Of a stretch of DNA of 64,000 nucleotides, positions 1 through 8,573 are shown in pieces (the first letter of the stretch is position 1; every line of letters begins with the position of its first letter). Source of the stretch: Shewanella yunxiaonensis. GTDB lineage: Bacteria; Pseudomonadota; Gammaproteobacteria; Enterobacterales; Shewanellaceae. The notes beneath the pieces are model-generated. The model ran no database searches. It was given only the letters and a program-made list of their open reading frames with translations, and had not been told where the DNA came from. The position numbers and the translations under genes are program-made. The DNA is taken from assembly GCF_018223345.1 (NCBI RefSeq), contig NZ_CP073587.1, positions 3,408,001 to 3,472,000 on the forward strand, in the 5' to 3' direction.

Positions 1-1629
1 GTAAGCACTAAAACTGAATACACCCACCTCGCTGACACTCTGATTGACTAACGTCCCAGCAGTACCCACATGTTGATCGTAACTGCTGACCCCCAAGCTA
101 CCTGGAAGCCCGGCTGTTGGTGCAACTAACTGATGACCCAGTGAGACATTGGCCATCGCAAAAGAGGGGGTATCAGCATTGTCACAGATGTCGGTATCAC
201 CATCTGACTGCCAGGCTTTGGCGGTGACGATTAACGGGAAGCTGGCTCCGGCTTTTTTGTAGGCAGCACAGGTTGCATAATCGGCATTTGTGCACTCAGC
301 ATTACTTTCTTGCGGTGTAACACACAGCCCCACTGGAAAACTGACAAACTCGTCAGCACCGCTCACATCCATTCCTGCATCGTCGCCGCTACCGAGATAC
401 TGCGCGTTAAGTTGCATTTTACCGGCATCAGCGTAGTCCACATTCACCGTTGCTTGGCCTGAGCTATTAAACGTCAGCGTCTGACTGCTGGCAGCCGTGG
501 AGGATGTGGCAACAGTTTGGTTGTTCACTGTCATCGGTTGCGGCGTATAACCGCTAAAACTGGAAGGATTGATATAGTCGCTCCAGAAACGGATAGCTTT
601 GCTGCCCACAAACGCGGGGATACACTGCTGACTGCTGTCATCTTTTTTAACCGCACTGATGAGCACGGTTGCTGGCTTGGCGGCAAGTTTATCTGGTACA
701 TCAAATACCAAACCCGCTTCAGCAAAACTCATGGTACAGGCCGCTGTAGTTGCCGTGCCACTACCTGCAACACATAACGTATTGTCTGTTGCGGTGGGAG
801 TAGAATCTGCAATGCCAATCGTAATAGGTGCAGTATCATTTTTCTTTAACTGAATCGTGGCGACACCATCGGTAAAAGAAAGCCCATTACCCCCAACCCA
901 ATACCCATTACTGACAGCAGTCGGGCTGACACTGGCGTTAATAGTCCCAGAGTAATAACTGCTGCAACTACTGTCTTTACATACATAAACAGTGATGGTT
1001 TCCGGAGCGCAGACTAAGGGAGATGACGCATAATGCAGTTCAAAATGATCGATAGTATCAGTGCGCTGTTTAATACACATGCCACCGAAATCGGCCTGAT
1101 CCACTACGCTAAGATCAACCGTAATCGAATTCCCTTTTGGGTCTAAGATGCCGCCCGCGGCAATTGCGCCATCGAGCTTAAAGCTACCATTAACGGTGGC
1201 TCCGGGTGCCAAATACAGGATGCCGTTGATGTGCGAATCACCCTGGATATCCAAATTATGACGAATGTAGATTATCAGATTGGCACCGCTGCCTATGGTA
1301 TTAAGATTGGCATTTCTCAATGACAGATTGTCAAAATATAAACGTGTAGATATGCCTGATACGCTTAATTGATCATCTGAACTGCCATTACCAGTGACCG
1401 AACCATTGGCATAGTTATAATCACCCGGCGTAAAAGCACAATGAGCACTCTTACTGCAGTTTAAATCACCCAAGCTGCTGCCTAAAGATGCCGGGGGATA
1501 AAGGCCATTGGGATCATGACTACCTGTTGGAGGATCGGTGAAAATATCGTAACAATAAGGCACATCTGCTGCAGCAGTGAAGTGAACAAAAAGAAGCATG
1601 GAAATTAAAAGCCGCCAACATTTATTCAC
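1..1629 (-). CDS. mshQ: MSHA biogenesis protein MshQ (partial, C-terminus outside window)
   Basis: Open reading frame of 543 codons without a stop, continuing past the left edge. I start it at GTG 1629, which overlaps the mshP stop by 8 nt and gives a clean signal peptide (MNKCWRLLISML..., cut near FTAAA/DVPYC). The next in-frame ATG, at 1599, would remove the charged n-region. The mature part is rich in Ser, Thr, Asn and Gly, with scattered Cys pairs and beta-strand-like stretches. It resembles the large secreted MshQ proteins (DUF6701 family) at the distal end of MSHA loci. Its role is not well defined; it is probably an exported pilus-associated or tip adhesin-like protein. It is the last gene seen of the pilin group. 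Identity rests on position plus overall character, so family assignment is good but function is weak. Confidence 0.8.
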   Translation of the reverse strand, partial: MNKCWRLLISMLLFVHFTAAADVPYCYDIFTDPPTGSHDPNGLYPPASLGSSLGDLNCSKSAHCAFTPGDYNYANGSVTGNGSSDDQLSVSGISTRLYFDNLSLRNANLNTIGSGANLIIYIRHNLDIQGDSHINGILYLAPGATVNGSFKLDGAIAAGGILDPKGNSITVDLSVVDQADFGGMCIKQRTDTIDHFELHYASSPLVCAPETITVYVCKDSSCSSYYSGTINASVSPTAVSNGYWVGGNGLSFTDGVATIQLKKNDTAPITIGIADSTPTATDNTLCVAGSGTATTAACTMSFAEAGLVFDVPDKLAAKPATVLISAVKKDDSSQQCIPAFVGSKAIRFWSDYINPSSFSGYTPQPMTVNNQTVATSSTAASSQTLTFNSSGQATVNVDYADAGKMQLNAQYLGSGDDAGMDVSGADEFVSFPVGLCVTPQESNAECTNADYATCAAYKKAGASFPLIVTAKAWQSDGDTDICDNADTPSFAMANVSLGHQLVAPTAGLPGSLGVSSYDQHVGTAGTLVNQSVSEVGVFSFSAY

Positions 1630-2071
1630 GGGCCTCAACCTCCACACTGCGATTAACTCGTAAACACTGATTGCTTGCACCATCACAATTACCGGTTTCA
1701 CACACAGCGGTGCTGCGCACAATATATTGGGTGACATCATCGGCCGTTTGACTGACACAGCTCAGAGATACACGGCAGCCATGAAACCCTGTTACATCTG
1801 GCGGAACCCAGCTTGCGCCAACCGCGGCACAACCGCTGCTTGTGCCGGTAACAGGAAATAATTTTGCCAACGCCGCGTCAGCGCCGCTATTGGCCGCATT
1901 AAAAGCCCGCAAACTCCAGACTTCAATATTGATGCCTTCATCAGCATTGCTGCCAATACGCAATAATGCTGCCGCCAATATCGACATCAGCACAATCACA
2001 AAAATCGCAATCACCAGAGCGCTGCCCTGCTGGCGCGAATAGCGCTGGCATTGCAAGAGTTTATGGGACAT
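1622..2071 (-). CDS. mshP: MSHA minor pilin-like protein MshP
   Basis: A 149-residue protein with a short basic leader followed by a hydrophobic helix (GSALVIAIFVIVLMSILAAA, about residues 17-36). This looks like the PilX/GspK-like minor pseudopilin class rather than the standard GFTLxE type. Several cysteines lie in the C-terminal half and could form disulphides in the periplasm. The start is set at ATG 2071, which overlaps mshO by 11 nt and leaves the leader directly before the helix. A longer frame to 2143 exists, but its extra 24 residues lie inside mshO and look non-coding. MshP is taken to be a minor pilin incorporated with MshC, D and O; this is inferred from the conserved MSHA gene order. 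Confidence 0.82.
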   Translation of the reverse strand: MSHKLLQCQRYSRQQGSALVIAIFVIVLMSILAAALLRIGSNADEGINIEVWSLRAFNAANSGADAALAKLFPVTGTSSGCAAVGASWVPPDVTGFHGCRVSLSCVSQTADDVTQYIVRSTAVCETGNCDGASNQCLRVNRSVEVEARE

Positions 2072-2849
2072 TGAACACCTGCACCTGGTGCTGATATGTG
2101 AAGGACTCTCCCAGAATACTGAATCGGGGATGCAGCTGTACAATGGCGTTGTTGGTTAAACTGGCCGGAGCCAAGGCCAGGGGTAATTCTGTGGCAAAAT
2201 CATTGCTGAGATCTTCAGCCATCAACACGCCGGTAGTAGCCGGTGGCAAAGGCTGCGTCGCAGCGTATCCATAATTGTCATAACGACGGATCTGACCACT
2301 AGCAAAAAAACAGTAACTGACCGGTTGTTCTGCTGCATACCAACGTTTGCCGGGAGAGGCTTCGGCAAAACTTACGGTACTATTGAATACAATCTCGGTA
2401 ACGGCACCAGTTGTTGAGAAGCTTTTTATATCGAAACGCTTGCCATTGGTTGCAGCATAAACATCCGCATTGGAAAGGGGATACACCAGCAGTTGCATGC
2501 CATTTTGCAAAGAGGTTGGCGGCGTAAACACGCGCATAGTATTGCTGCTGTTATCTGGTGCCTGAGGCAGACTCAGATAACTTCCCGCAAGACTTACCGG
2601 CAAAAATTCCAAACATTGAACGCTACCATTATCTGCGAGACGCACACTGCCAGGAACGGCATTCTGTAACTCCCGCGTCATGCGCGCCAGAACAAAACGA
2701 CTGCTGCCGATGATGCGATCCACCGCGCTGGAATCCATAAAGATGCGCGTACCAAAGATGACAAAACTGCTGATGCCAACCACCAAAATGCCCAAGATGA
2801 TAATCACGGTTACTAATTCGACCAGCGTAAACCCTTTGGCGTTATGCAT
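2061..2849 (-). CDS. mshO: MSHA minor pilin MshO
   Basis: A 262-residue type IV prepilin-like protein. It has the class III leader MHNAKG/FTLVELV, with cleavage after Gly6 and Glu at +5 of the mature protein, then the hydrophobic alpha-1 helix to about residue 30. It is longer than the major pilin, as expected for the PilW/GspJ-like minor pilins that sit in the initiating tip complex. The start codon overlaps the mshD stop by one base (TGATG), which indicates translational coupling. It would be processed by a prepilin peptidase encoded outside this window. Confidence 0.88.
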   Translation of the reverse strand: MHNAKGFTLVELVTVIIILGILVVGISSFVIFGTRIFMDSSAVDRIIGSSRFVLARMTRELQNAVPGSVRLADNGSVQCLEFLPVSLAGSYLSLPQAPDNSSNTMRVFTPPTSLQNGMQLLVYPLSNADVYAATNGKRFDIKSFSTTGAVTEIVFNSTVSFAEASPGKRWYAAEQPVSYCFFASGQIRRYDNYGYAATQPLPPATTGVLMAEDLSNDFATELPLALAPASLTNNAIVQLHPRFSILGESFTYQHQVQVFNVP

Positions 2850-3349
2850 CAGTAGTTACTCCTCACCGCATCAAAGCGAATAGCCTCGCCCGCGGGTGTA
2901 GTCACCACCACAGTGATCAATTTCGTTTCAGTGGCGGCGCCAGATGTCACGCTGACTTGCAAGCCAAATCCCGGATAAAGATCCGCATAGGTTCGACTGC
3001 TGTTAAGCATTAAAGAATCCTGGGTTAACCCGTTATAATCATCCACATCGTCATAATCATTCCGCGACTCGGCATCAGGACCAAACGCGGTTGAACAACT
3101 TAATCCCGTACTACTGTCACAAGCTGGAGTGCCGCCAAAGCCACTGTGTTCATCATAGGCTTTACCCCAGATTTCATTCATCACAGAACCTGCGAGTTCA
3201 CTGGCGCGTACCCGTTGCAATGTCGAAACAGCATGATCGCTTTGAGGAAATAGCACACTGGTGAGTAATACGATAGCAATGCTCAGCACCAGCATACCGA
3301 TGACCATTTCAATTAAGGTAAATCCCGCAGACTTAGCCTCAGTCTTCAT
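2849..3349 (-). CDS. mshD: MSHA minor pilin MshD
   Basis: A 166-residue prepilin-like protein with leader MKTEAKSAG/FTLIEMVIGM followed by a hydrophobic helix. Gly at -1 and Glu at +5 are both present. The globular part carries two cysteines close together (CDSSTGLSC, about residues 80-90). In MSHA loci this slot is mshD, a PilV/GspI-like minor pilin. The start lies inside the end of mshC (11-nt overlap) and the stop overlaps the mshO start by one base, so the gene sits in a tightly coupled chain. Confidence 0.86.
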   Translation of the reverse strand: MKTEAKSAGFTLIEMVIGMLVLSIAIVLLTSVLFPQSDHAVSTLQRVRASELAGSVMNEIWGKAYDEHSGFGGTPACDSSTGLSCSTAFGPDAESRNDYDDVDDYNGLTQDSLMLNSSRTYADLYPGFGLQVSVTSGAATETKLITVVVTTPAGEAIRFDAVRSNY

Positions 3350-3839
3350 GAATGTACCCCTCAGACTCTATGGCAATGCCTACAGTGTCATCGGCAATTA
3401 TCTGCAAACAGCTGCCGCTACAGGAAACAGCTCCCGCATTAAAGGTACTGCGGCCATCACTATCAAATTGCAGGGTGAAATTGGCGCTGGCGGTGGTGAG
3501 TAACTGAATTTGCGTATTGCGAGGGAGTGATTGTTTGGCATCACTAAATATTAGCGATGCACAATCACTTTGCAGATGATGGAGCTGATAACCACTGCTA
3601 TCCACCTCAAGTTGGTAACAGCGATCAGGATTGTTGATGGCGAGCATCTGCACGCGCCGCAACTCACTGATGAATTCCTGCCGCAAGGCATAGGCGCTGA
3701 ACGAGCCAGCGCCGATGAATCGTGGTAACACCACCACCGACAGAATTGCCAGCAGCAGGATGGTCACTACCAGCTCAACTAGCGTGAAGCCGTGCTGTCG
3801 TTTTGGCAGGTTTAAGTTTGTAGGAAAGATCATTTGCAC
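3339..3839 (-). CDS. mshC: MSHA minor pilin MshC
   Basis: Prepilin-like protein of 166 residues with leader ...NLPKRQHG/FTLVELVVT and the usual Glu at +5, followed by a GspH/FimT-like body containing several Cys. I start it at GTG 3839 because an AAGGA box lies 8 nt upstream. ATG 3833 has the box too far away and ATG-like 3866 has it downstream. It lies 45 nt after mshA with no visible terminator between them, so it is probably read from the same transcript as the major pilin. The role in the minor-pilin tip complex is inferred from the family. Confidence 0.85.
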   Translation of the reverse strand: MQMIFPTNLNLPKRQHGFTLVELVVTILLLAILSVVVLPRFIGAGSFSAYALRQEFISELRRVQMLAINNPDRCYQLEVDSSGYQLHHLQSDCASLIFSDAKQSLPRNTQIQLLTTASANFTLQFDSDGRSTFNAGAVSCSGSCLQIIADDTVGIAIESEGYIHED

Positions 3840-3884
3840 GATTGAATTCCTTAACTCAACTGCCATTGTTGTGATAATTATTTA

Positions 3885-4409
3885 TCAGCAGCCAGTGGTA
3901 ACTACTTCTACTTTTGGTTGAGAAGCACTAGTTGCCTCAGTGTATGTCAAACTACAAGTATTTCCATCAGCATCAGCATCAGCAGGCGCGCCCTTTTGCC
4001 ATATTTTTGCTGTACCAGCGGCATTACTGGTACCAGCCGTAACATTTATAATCCAGTCATTTGCAACATTATCAGTAGGCCCTGTACCAGCACCTAGATC
4101 TATATCAGCACCGTTCTTTAATCCATTAAGAGTTGCAGGCAAATAACCATACACCACATCGATTACATTACCTTGATTGTCTTTAACATTTGTAGAGTCA
4201 CTAGGGCTTTTTTCTACTCCAGCCAACGCAGCCTTTGAATACACCAAAGAGTTAGCCCCCTGAATAGCCCCTTTAAGTCCCTGAAGTGCAGATACACGGG
4301 CATCTGATTGCAGATTAATAAACTTAGGTGCTGCGACAACGGCCAGGATCCCCAGGATAATGATCACGACGACTAATTCGATCAATGTAAAACCTTGTTG
4401 CTTTCTCAT
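3885..4409 (-). CDS. mshA: MSHA major pilin subunit MshA
   Basis: A 174-residue type IV prepilin with a very short leader [25 protein letters not shown], typical of MshA-class major pilins (Gly -1, Phe +1, Glu +5). The start is ATG 4409, 9 nt after AAGGG; an ATG at 4418 touches the Shine-Dalgarno box and is unlikely. The C-terminal half contains the Cys pair (Cys in NTCSLTY and the last residue Cys) that would close the D-region disulphide loop, and a Gly/Thr/Ala-rich surface region (TGPTDN...[14 protein letters not shown]) typical of variable pilin surfaces. It forms the shaft of the mannose-sensitive haemagglutinin pilus used in surface attachment. Confidence 0.92.
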   Translation of the reverse strand: MRKQQGFTLIELVVVIIILGILAVVAAPKFINLQSDARVSALQGLKGAIQGANSLVYSKAALAGVEKSPSDSTNVKDNQGNVIDVVYGYLPATLNGLKNGADIDLGAGTGPTDNVANDWIINVTAGTSNAAGTAKIWQKGAPADADADGNTCSLTYTEATSASQPKVEVVTTGC

Positions 4410-4440
4410 AAAAAACATCCCTTAAGCATTTATAAAAATA

Positions 4441-5043
4441 TTAATTGGTAAAACTCAATACCTGGCCGGTACCCGGATTATAGGTAATGCCTTTAGCACC
4501 CGAGGTGGTCAAATCCGGGGTAGGCGTTGGCACACCGCTGGTTTGATTCAGTGTCAATGAAGACACCTGATAAAACACACACAAATCTAGATTGCTGACA
4601 ACGGTACCGCTGATAGAGGTGGCGCTGCCGCCCTGACCGCTCATCACCTGCACCACATAACGCTGATCTTGCGCATTCTGGGTAGCCAGCACGTTCTTTG
4701 GCGCACTTTGTAGCACGTTATTGAACACTTCCTGACAGCTAGAACTCGACATTCCCGTTGCTGAAGTATTGGTCAAGCCAGTCGGATAACCAAAACGCGT
4801 ATCCAACGCGATACTGGTGCCATCCAGCGTCACCGTATTATTACGACGACCATCAACTTCCCATTGGGAACGTACAAAGGCAACTGCCGTGGCCAAACCA
4901 CCAGTGACGCCTTCAAGACTGGCATTCTCAGCATCGTCGGTTACGTTAAGAAAACGTGGAATAGCCGTCGCCGCCAACAGCCCCAGTATCACGATCACGA
5001 TGACCAGTTCAATTAATGAAAAACCTTGTACATTCCGTTTCAT
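4441..5043 (-). CDS. mshB: MSHA pilin-like protein MshB
   Basis: A 200-residue prepilin with leader MKRNVQG/FSLIELVIVIVILGLLAA followed by PRFLNV, which places it in the same pilin subclass as MshA. Two cysteines (CQEVFN and LCVFYQ) lie in the globular domain. It begins the pilin sub-cluster: a 55-nt gap separates it from mshF and a 31-nt gap from mshA, and both gaps have good ribosome-binding sites (AAGGAG before mshB). In Vibrio the pilin group can be transcribed from a promoter ahead of mshB; the AT-rich gap here is compatible with that, but I could not define promoter boxes. Confidence 0.9.
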   Translation of the reverse strand: MKRNVQGFSLIELVIVIVILGLLAATAIPRFLNVTDDAENASLEGVTGGLATAVAFVRSQWEVDGRRNNTVTLDGTSIALDTRFGYPTGLTNTSATGMSSSSCQEVFNNVLQSAPKNVLATQNAQDQRYVVQVMSGQGGSATSISGTVVSNLDLCVFYQVSSLTLNQTSGVPTPTPDLTTSGAKGITYNPGTGQVLSFTN

Positions 5044-5098
5044 CTAAGACTCCTTTTCAACAGGAAGCTCAATTTTATCAACTATATATTTAATTGCA

Positions 5099-5596
5099 TC
5101 ACTGTTCTGTCTGCGCCGTCAAAAAAATGACTCTTCCAGTCGACAATTGATAGTTAATGCGTTGCCCCGAACTACCACGATACTGACATTCTTTAGTATC
5201 TGTTTGATAACTCACGTCTAATCCGGTCTGAACCGCTGAAGCGCCTAACAGTTGCAGCCACAGTTGATCGCATCCGGTGACATCCAAAGTTACCGGTAAC
5301 GGCCAGCCACCTTTGTCCATCAGCAGTGACTCGTGTTGACTGGTCGCTTCTGGCAGTTGCCAGTCAGCCTTTAACATGGCCGGCTTGCCCTGTGTCAGCC
5401 ATTGCGAGCGCACCATTGCCAGCAGATTCAACAAGCGATTATGTTCAACCTGTAATCCATTATCTGCCACCTGTTGCAGCCCATTAAAATAGCGGCTGCC
5501 AAGAATGCCCAGAAACAATAACAACAACACCAAGGCAATCAGCTGGCGGAACACCGACATCAAATCATCATCAGCGCTGCGCTGCGACCCTGCCAT
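5099..5596 (-). CDS. mshF: MSHA biogenesis protein MshF
   Basis: A 165-residue protein with one N-terminal transmembrane helix (LIALVLLLLFLGILGSRYF, about residues 19-37) and a periplasmic remainder containing Cys in TGCDQLW and KECQYRG. Start ATG 5596 overlaps the mshG stop by one base (TAATG). The frame is open further upstream to 5632 but lies inside mshG. There are no catalytic motifs. Some features (RLLNLLAMVRSQW) echo MshB-like pilins, so it may be a divergent pseudopilin without a cleavable leader. The name is from conserved position between mshG and mshB. Confidence 0.8.
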   Translation of the reverse strand: MAGSQRSADDDLMSVFRQLIALVLLLLFLGILGSRYFNGLQQVADNGLQVEHNRLLNLLAMVRSQWLTQGKPAMLKADWQLPEATSQHESLLMDKGGWPLPVTLDVTGCDQLWLQLLGASAVQTGLDVSYQTDTKECQYRGSSGQRINYQLSTGRVIFLTAQTEQ

Positions 5597-6816
5597 TAAT
5601 GGCCACCTTTGACCACACTGAGCATATCCCACATTGGCAGATAGATGCCCAATGCCAGTACCAGCACAATCGCCGCCACAATGCCGATCAGAATCGGCTC
5701 CAGTTTGGCGGTAAGGTTCTTCAAATCAAAATCCACTTCACCTTCATAGAAGTCAGCAGCGTCATTTAACAGTTGATCAATCTGACCGGTTTCTTCACCG
5801 ACAGCAACCATTTGCAATACCAGCGGCGTAAACAGGTGGCTGGCATTCGATACCCGCAGCATCGACTCCCCGGCCTCAATCCCGCGGCGCATGTCGACGA
5901 TTTTGTCATGCATGTAACTGTTATCCACCGCATCGGCGACCAAACTTAGCGCCTGCGTCATCGGCACGCCTGCGGTGAGCATCATGGCGAAACTCCGACA
6001 ATAGCGGGCGAGCGTGGAACGTTCAATAATCGAACCGACGGCAGGAATATGTAACTTCCATTGATCCCACTGCTTTTCACCGGATGCTGTGTTGTGCCAA
6101 TAACGGATTCCCAACACTACCGCCAGCAAGCCAACGAGCAACAACGGCCAGTAATGCACAAATAGGTTGGAGGTTCCGATAAGGATGCGGGTGGGCAGCG
6201 GTAACTCCGCGTGAAATCGCGCGAACATCTCGGCAAATTTGGGGATGACCATGATATTGAGGATCACCAATGCCAGCGCCACTGCGATCAGCACAAACAT
6301 AGGGTAACGCGTTGCGGATTTGATCCGACGGAGGGTTTCCTGTTCGCGATCGATATACACAGATAACTGCAGGAACGCATCTTCCAGCATGCCGGTGTTT
6401 TCGCCAACATGAACCATCGACACAAACAGCGCATCAAACACATCAGGATGATGATTCATCGCCGATGACAACGTACGCCCGGCGGTCAGTTGTTCCGAGA
6501 CATCCTGTAGGGCCTCTTTCATCCGCTTGGAGTGAGTAGTCTCAGACAAGCCCGCGATCGCGCGTAAGATTGGGATGCCGCTGCGCGTCAGCGAATACAT
6601 CTGCCGAGTAAAAATTTGTAACTCATCCAATCCGACTTTGCGGCGCAACAGACTGGCAAAATCCAGCTGCTGCTTGGGCTTAATCTCCTTCAGTTGCAAG
6701 GGGATCACCGCGCGAGACATCAGCAAGTCGGCGGCCGCACTCTCTGACGCCGCTTCTAGCTGGCCGCTAACTGCGGCGCCGTGACCGTCTCTGCCACGAT
6801 ATTCATATAGTGCCAT
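5596..6816 (-). CDS. mshG: MSHA inner-membrane platform protein MshG (PilC/GspF family)
   Basis: A 406-residue polytopic protein of the type II secretion/type IV pilus platform family. It has two copies of the GspF/PilC cytoplasmic domain. The first includes FTRQMYSLTRSGIPILRAI and the second FAMMLTAGVPMTQALSLV, each followed by the GE-TG motif (VGENTGMLE, VGEETGQID). Three membrane segments are visible near residues 168-190, 217-238 and 371-395. It anchors the assembly ATPase MshE to the membrane. Its start is adjacent to the end of mshE, and its stop overlaps mshF by one base. Confidence 0.94.
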   Translation of the reverse strand: MALYEYRGRDGHGAAVSGQLEAASESAAADLLMSRAVIPLQLKEIKPKQQLDFASLLRRKVGLDELQIFTRQMYSLTRSGIPILRAIAGLSETTHSKRMKEALQDVSEQLTAGRTLSSAMNHHPDVFDALFVSMVHVGENTGMLEDAFLQLSVYIDREQETLRRIKSATRYPMFVLIAVALALVILNIMVIPKFAEMFARFHAELPLPTRILIGTSNLFVHYWPLLLVGLLAVVLGIRYWHNTASGEKQWDQWKLHIPAVGSIIERSTLARYCRSFAMMLTAGVPMTQALSLVADAVDNSYMHDKIVDMRRGIEAGESMLRVSNASHLFTPLVLQMVAVGEETGQIDQLLNDAADFYEGEVDFDLKNLTAKLEPILIGIVAAIVLVLALGIYLPMWDMLSVVKGGH

Positions 6817-8573
6817 CAGCGGCCCTCATCCCGAGACTGTAGTGACTGCGCCAGAGATTTAGGATTGTCGGTAACATCTTCCACCAGCTTAGCGACTTCT
6901 TCGATAGTTGTAAGTCCCCGCTGCAGGTATTCCAACGCCGACGCTAATAGCGGTGTAAACAGCGGACTGGCTTTTGCAGCATCGGCAAATACCTGCGGAT
7001 TACCAGTACGCATCGCGTCGATCATCGCTTCATCGAGTTCCAGTAATTCAAACACGCCGATACGCCCCCGATAACCGGTACCGGAACAACTCTGACAACC
7101 GGTACCAATACGGAAAGTGGCTTCACTAAAATCCTGCTGACTGACACTGGCAAGCCAGGCGCGCTCTTGCGGCGACGGCTGATAAGGTATTGCACAGTTT
7201 TTACACACGCGCCGCACTAAACGCTGGGCAATGATGACTCGCAATGCACTTGCCACCAGATAACCGGCGGCCCCCATATCCAGCAAGCGCAAGGCGCTGG
7301 TGATGGCGTCATTGGTGTGCAATGTAGACAATACAAAGTGACCGGTCAGCGCACCGCGCAAACCGATTTCCACGGTTTCGCGGTCACGCATTTCGCCGAC
7401 CATGATAATGTCCGGGTCCTGACGTAAAGTGGTTCGCAGTACGTTGGAAAAATCCAGCCCAATCTTATGGTTGACCTGCACCTGGTTGATACGCGGCAAC
7501 TGGTATTCAACTGGGTCCTCAACAGTAATAATTTTACTCTCGGCTTTGTTGAGTTCGCTGAGAATGCCGTAAAGTGTGGTAGTTTTACCGCTACCGGTAG
7601 GCCCGGTGACCAGTAACATACCATGAGGCCGTTTTATCTGCCGTCGCACCCGGTTAAGAATTGCCGGAGGCATCCCGGTTTCATTGAGGGTCAACAATCC
7701 GGCTGATTGATCCAGCAAACGCATTACCACGGATTCGCCGTGTGTGATCGGCATGGTGGACATACGGATATCAATCTGGTGGCCTTTAATTTCGATATGA
7801 AAACGACCGTCCTGTGGCAGGCGCTTTTCTGAGATATCCAACCCCGCCATTAGCTTAAGTCTTAGTACCAGCGCTGAGGCAATATTGACTTCCTTCAGCA
7901 CGGTCTCCTGCAGCAGACCGTCGACACGCTGGCGAATGCGCAATGACTTGTCGCCAGGTTCAATATGAATATCGGAAGCACGCACTTGCACCGCATCTTC
8001 AAAAATGGTCTGCAACAACTTAACGACGGTGGTTTCGTTATCGCTGTCACCTTGCGTCAGCGTCGCGAGATCAAACTGTTCGTCAGCGGCGTATTCTTCT
8101 TCCAACTGCCCCGCCATTTCCGCGATATGGCCGGTCAGGCGATACAGGTTATCAAATGCATCGAACAGCTGTTGCTCTTTGACCACGGCTAATGTCAGAC
8201 GTCTGGGGGCCAGTAGCAGCTCCAGTTCATCCAACGCCTGCAGATCAGCAGGATCGCTCATTGCCACCTGCACTGAGTCGCTGGTTGCCGAGATCACCAA
8301 GGCCCGAAAGCGTCTGGCTTGCCCTTCGGTGAGCAGATTGACCACGCTTGCAGGAATCGCCAGGCGACTGATATCCATCAGCGGAATATTCAGCTGCTGC
8401 GACAAAAATTGCAGTAGCTGATCCTCAGAGATGTAAGCCATATCAATCAGCGTACGCCCGAGCTTGCGGCCGGTTTTCTTCTGCTCCGCCAGTGCACTCA
8501 GTAACTGTTCTTCCGTGATGATCTGTTCCTGAACTAACAGGTCACCAAGGCGCATTTTCAGCTTTGGCTTCAC
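6816..8573 (-). CDS. mshE: MSHA pilus extension ATPase MshE
   Basis: A 585-residue hexameric secretion ATPase. The N-terminus carries two tandem MshEN motifs: RLG at residues 8-10 with Leu24, Leu28 and Gln31, then KLG at 37-39 with Leu53, Leu57 and Gln60. This spacing matches the 24-residue cyclic di-GMP-binding motif described for MshE of Vibrio cholerae. The ATPase core has Walker A GPTGSGKTT (about 320-328), Walker B-like DPDIIMVGEMRD (about 386-397), a His box LSTLHTND, and a tetracysteine zinc site (CKNC near 456, CQSC near 493). Pilus extension is therefore predicted to respond to cyclic di-GMP. ATG 8573 and ATG 8555 are both possible starts; both keep the motif. Confidence 0.95.
   Translation of the reverse strand: MKPKLKMRLGDLLVQEQIITEEQLLSALAEQKKTGRKLGRTLIDMAYISEDQLLQFLSQQLNIPLMDISRLAIPASVVNLLTEGQARRFRALVISATSDSVQVAMSDPADLQALDELELLLAPRRLTLAVVKEQQLFDAFDNLYRLTGHIAEMAGQLEEEYAADEQFDLATLTQGDSDNETTVVKLLQTIFEDAVQVRASDIHIEPGDKSLRIRQRVDGLLQETVLKEVNIASALVLRLKLMAGLDISEKRLPQDGRFHIEIKGHQIDIRMSTMPITHGESVVMRLLDQSAGLLTLNETGMPPAILNRVRRQIKRPHGMLLVTGPTGSGKTTTLYGILSELNKAESKIITVEDPVEYQLPRINQVQVNHKIGLDFSNVLRTTLRQDPDIIMVGEMRDRETVEIGLRGALTGHFVLSTLHTNDAITSALRLLDMGAAGYLVASALRVIIAQRLVRRVCKNCAIPYQPSPQERAWLASVSQQDFSEATFRIGTGCQSCSGTGYRGRIGVFELLELDEAMIDAMRTGNPQVFADAAKASPLFTPLLASALEYLQRGLTTIEEVAKLVEDVTDNPKSLAQSLQSRDEGR

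Noticed and set aside
8005..8421. 138-codon plus-strand frame opposite mshE
   Set aside because: Ser/Cys/Arg-rich antisense composition with no start signal; mshE is certain on the other strand.
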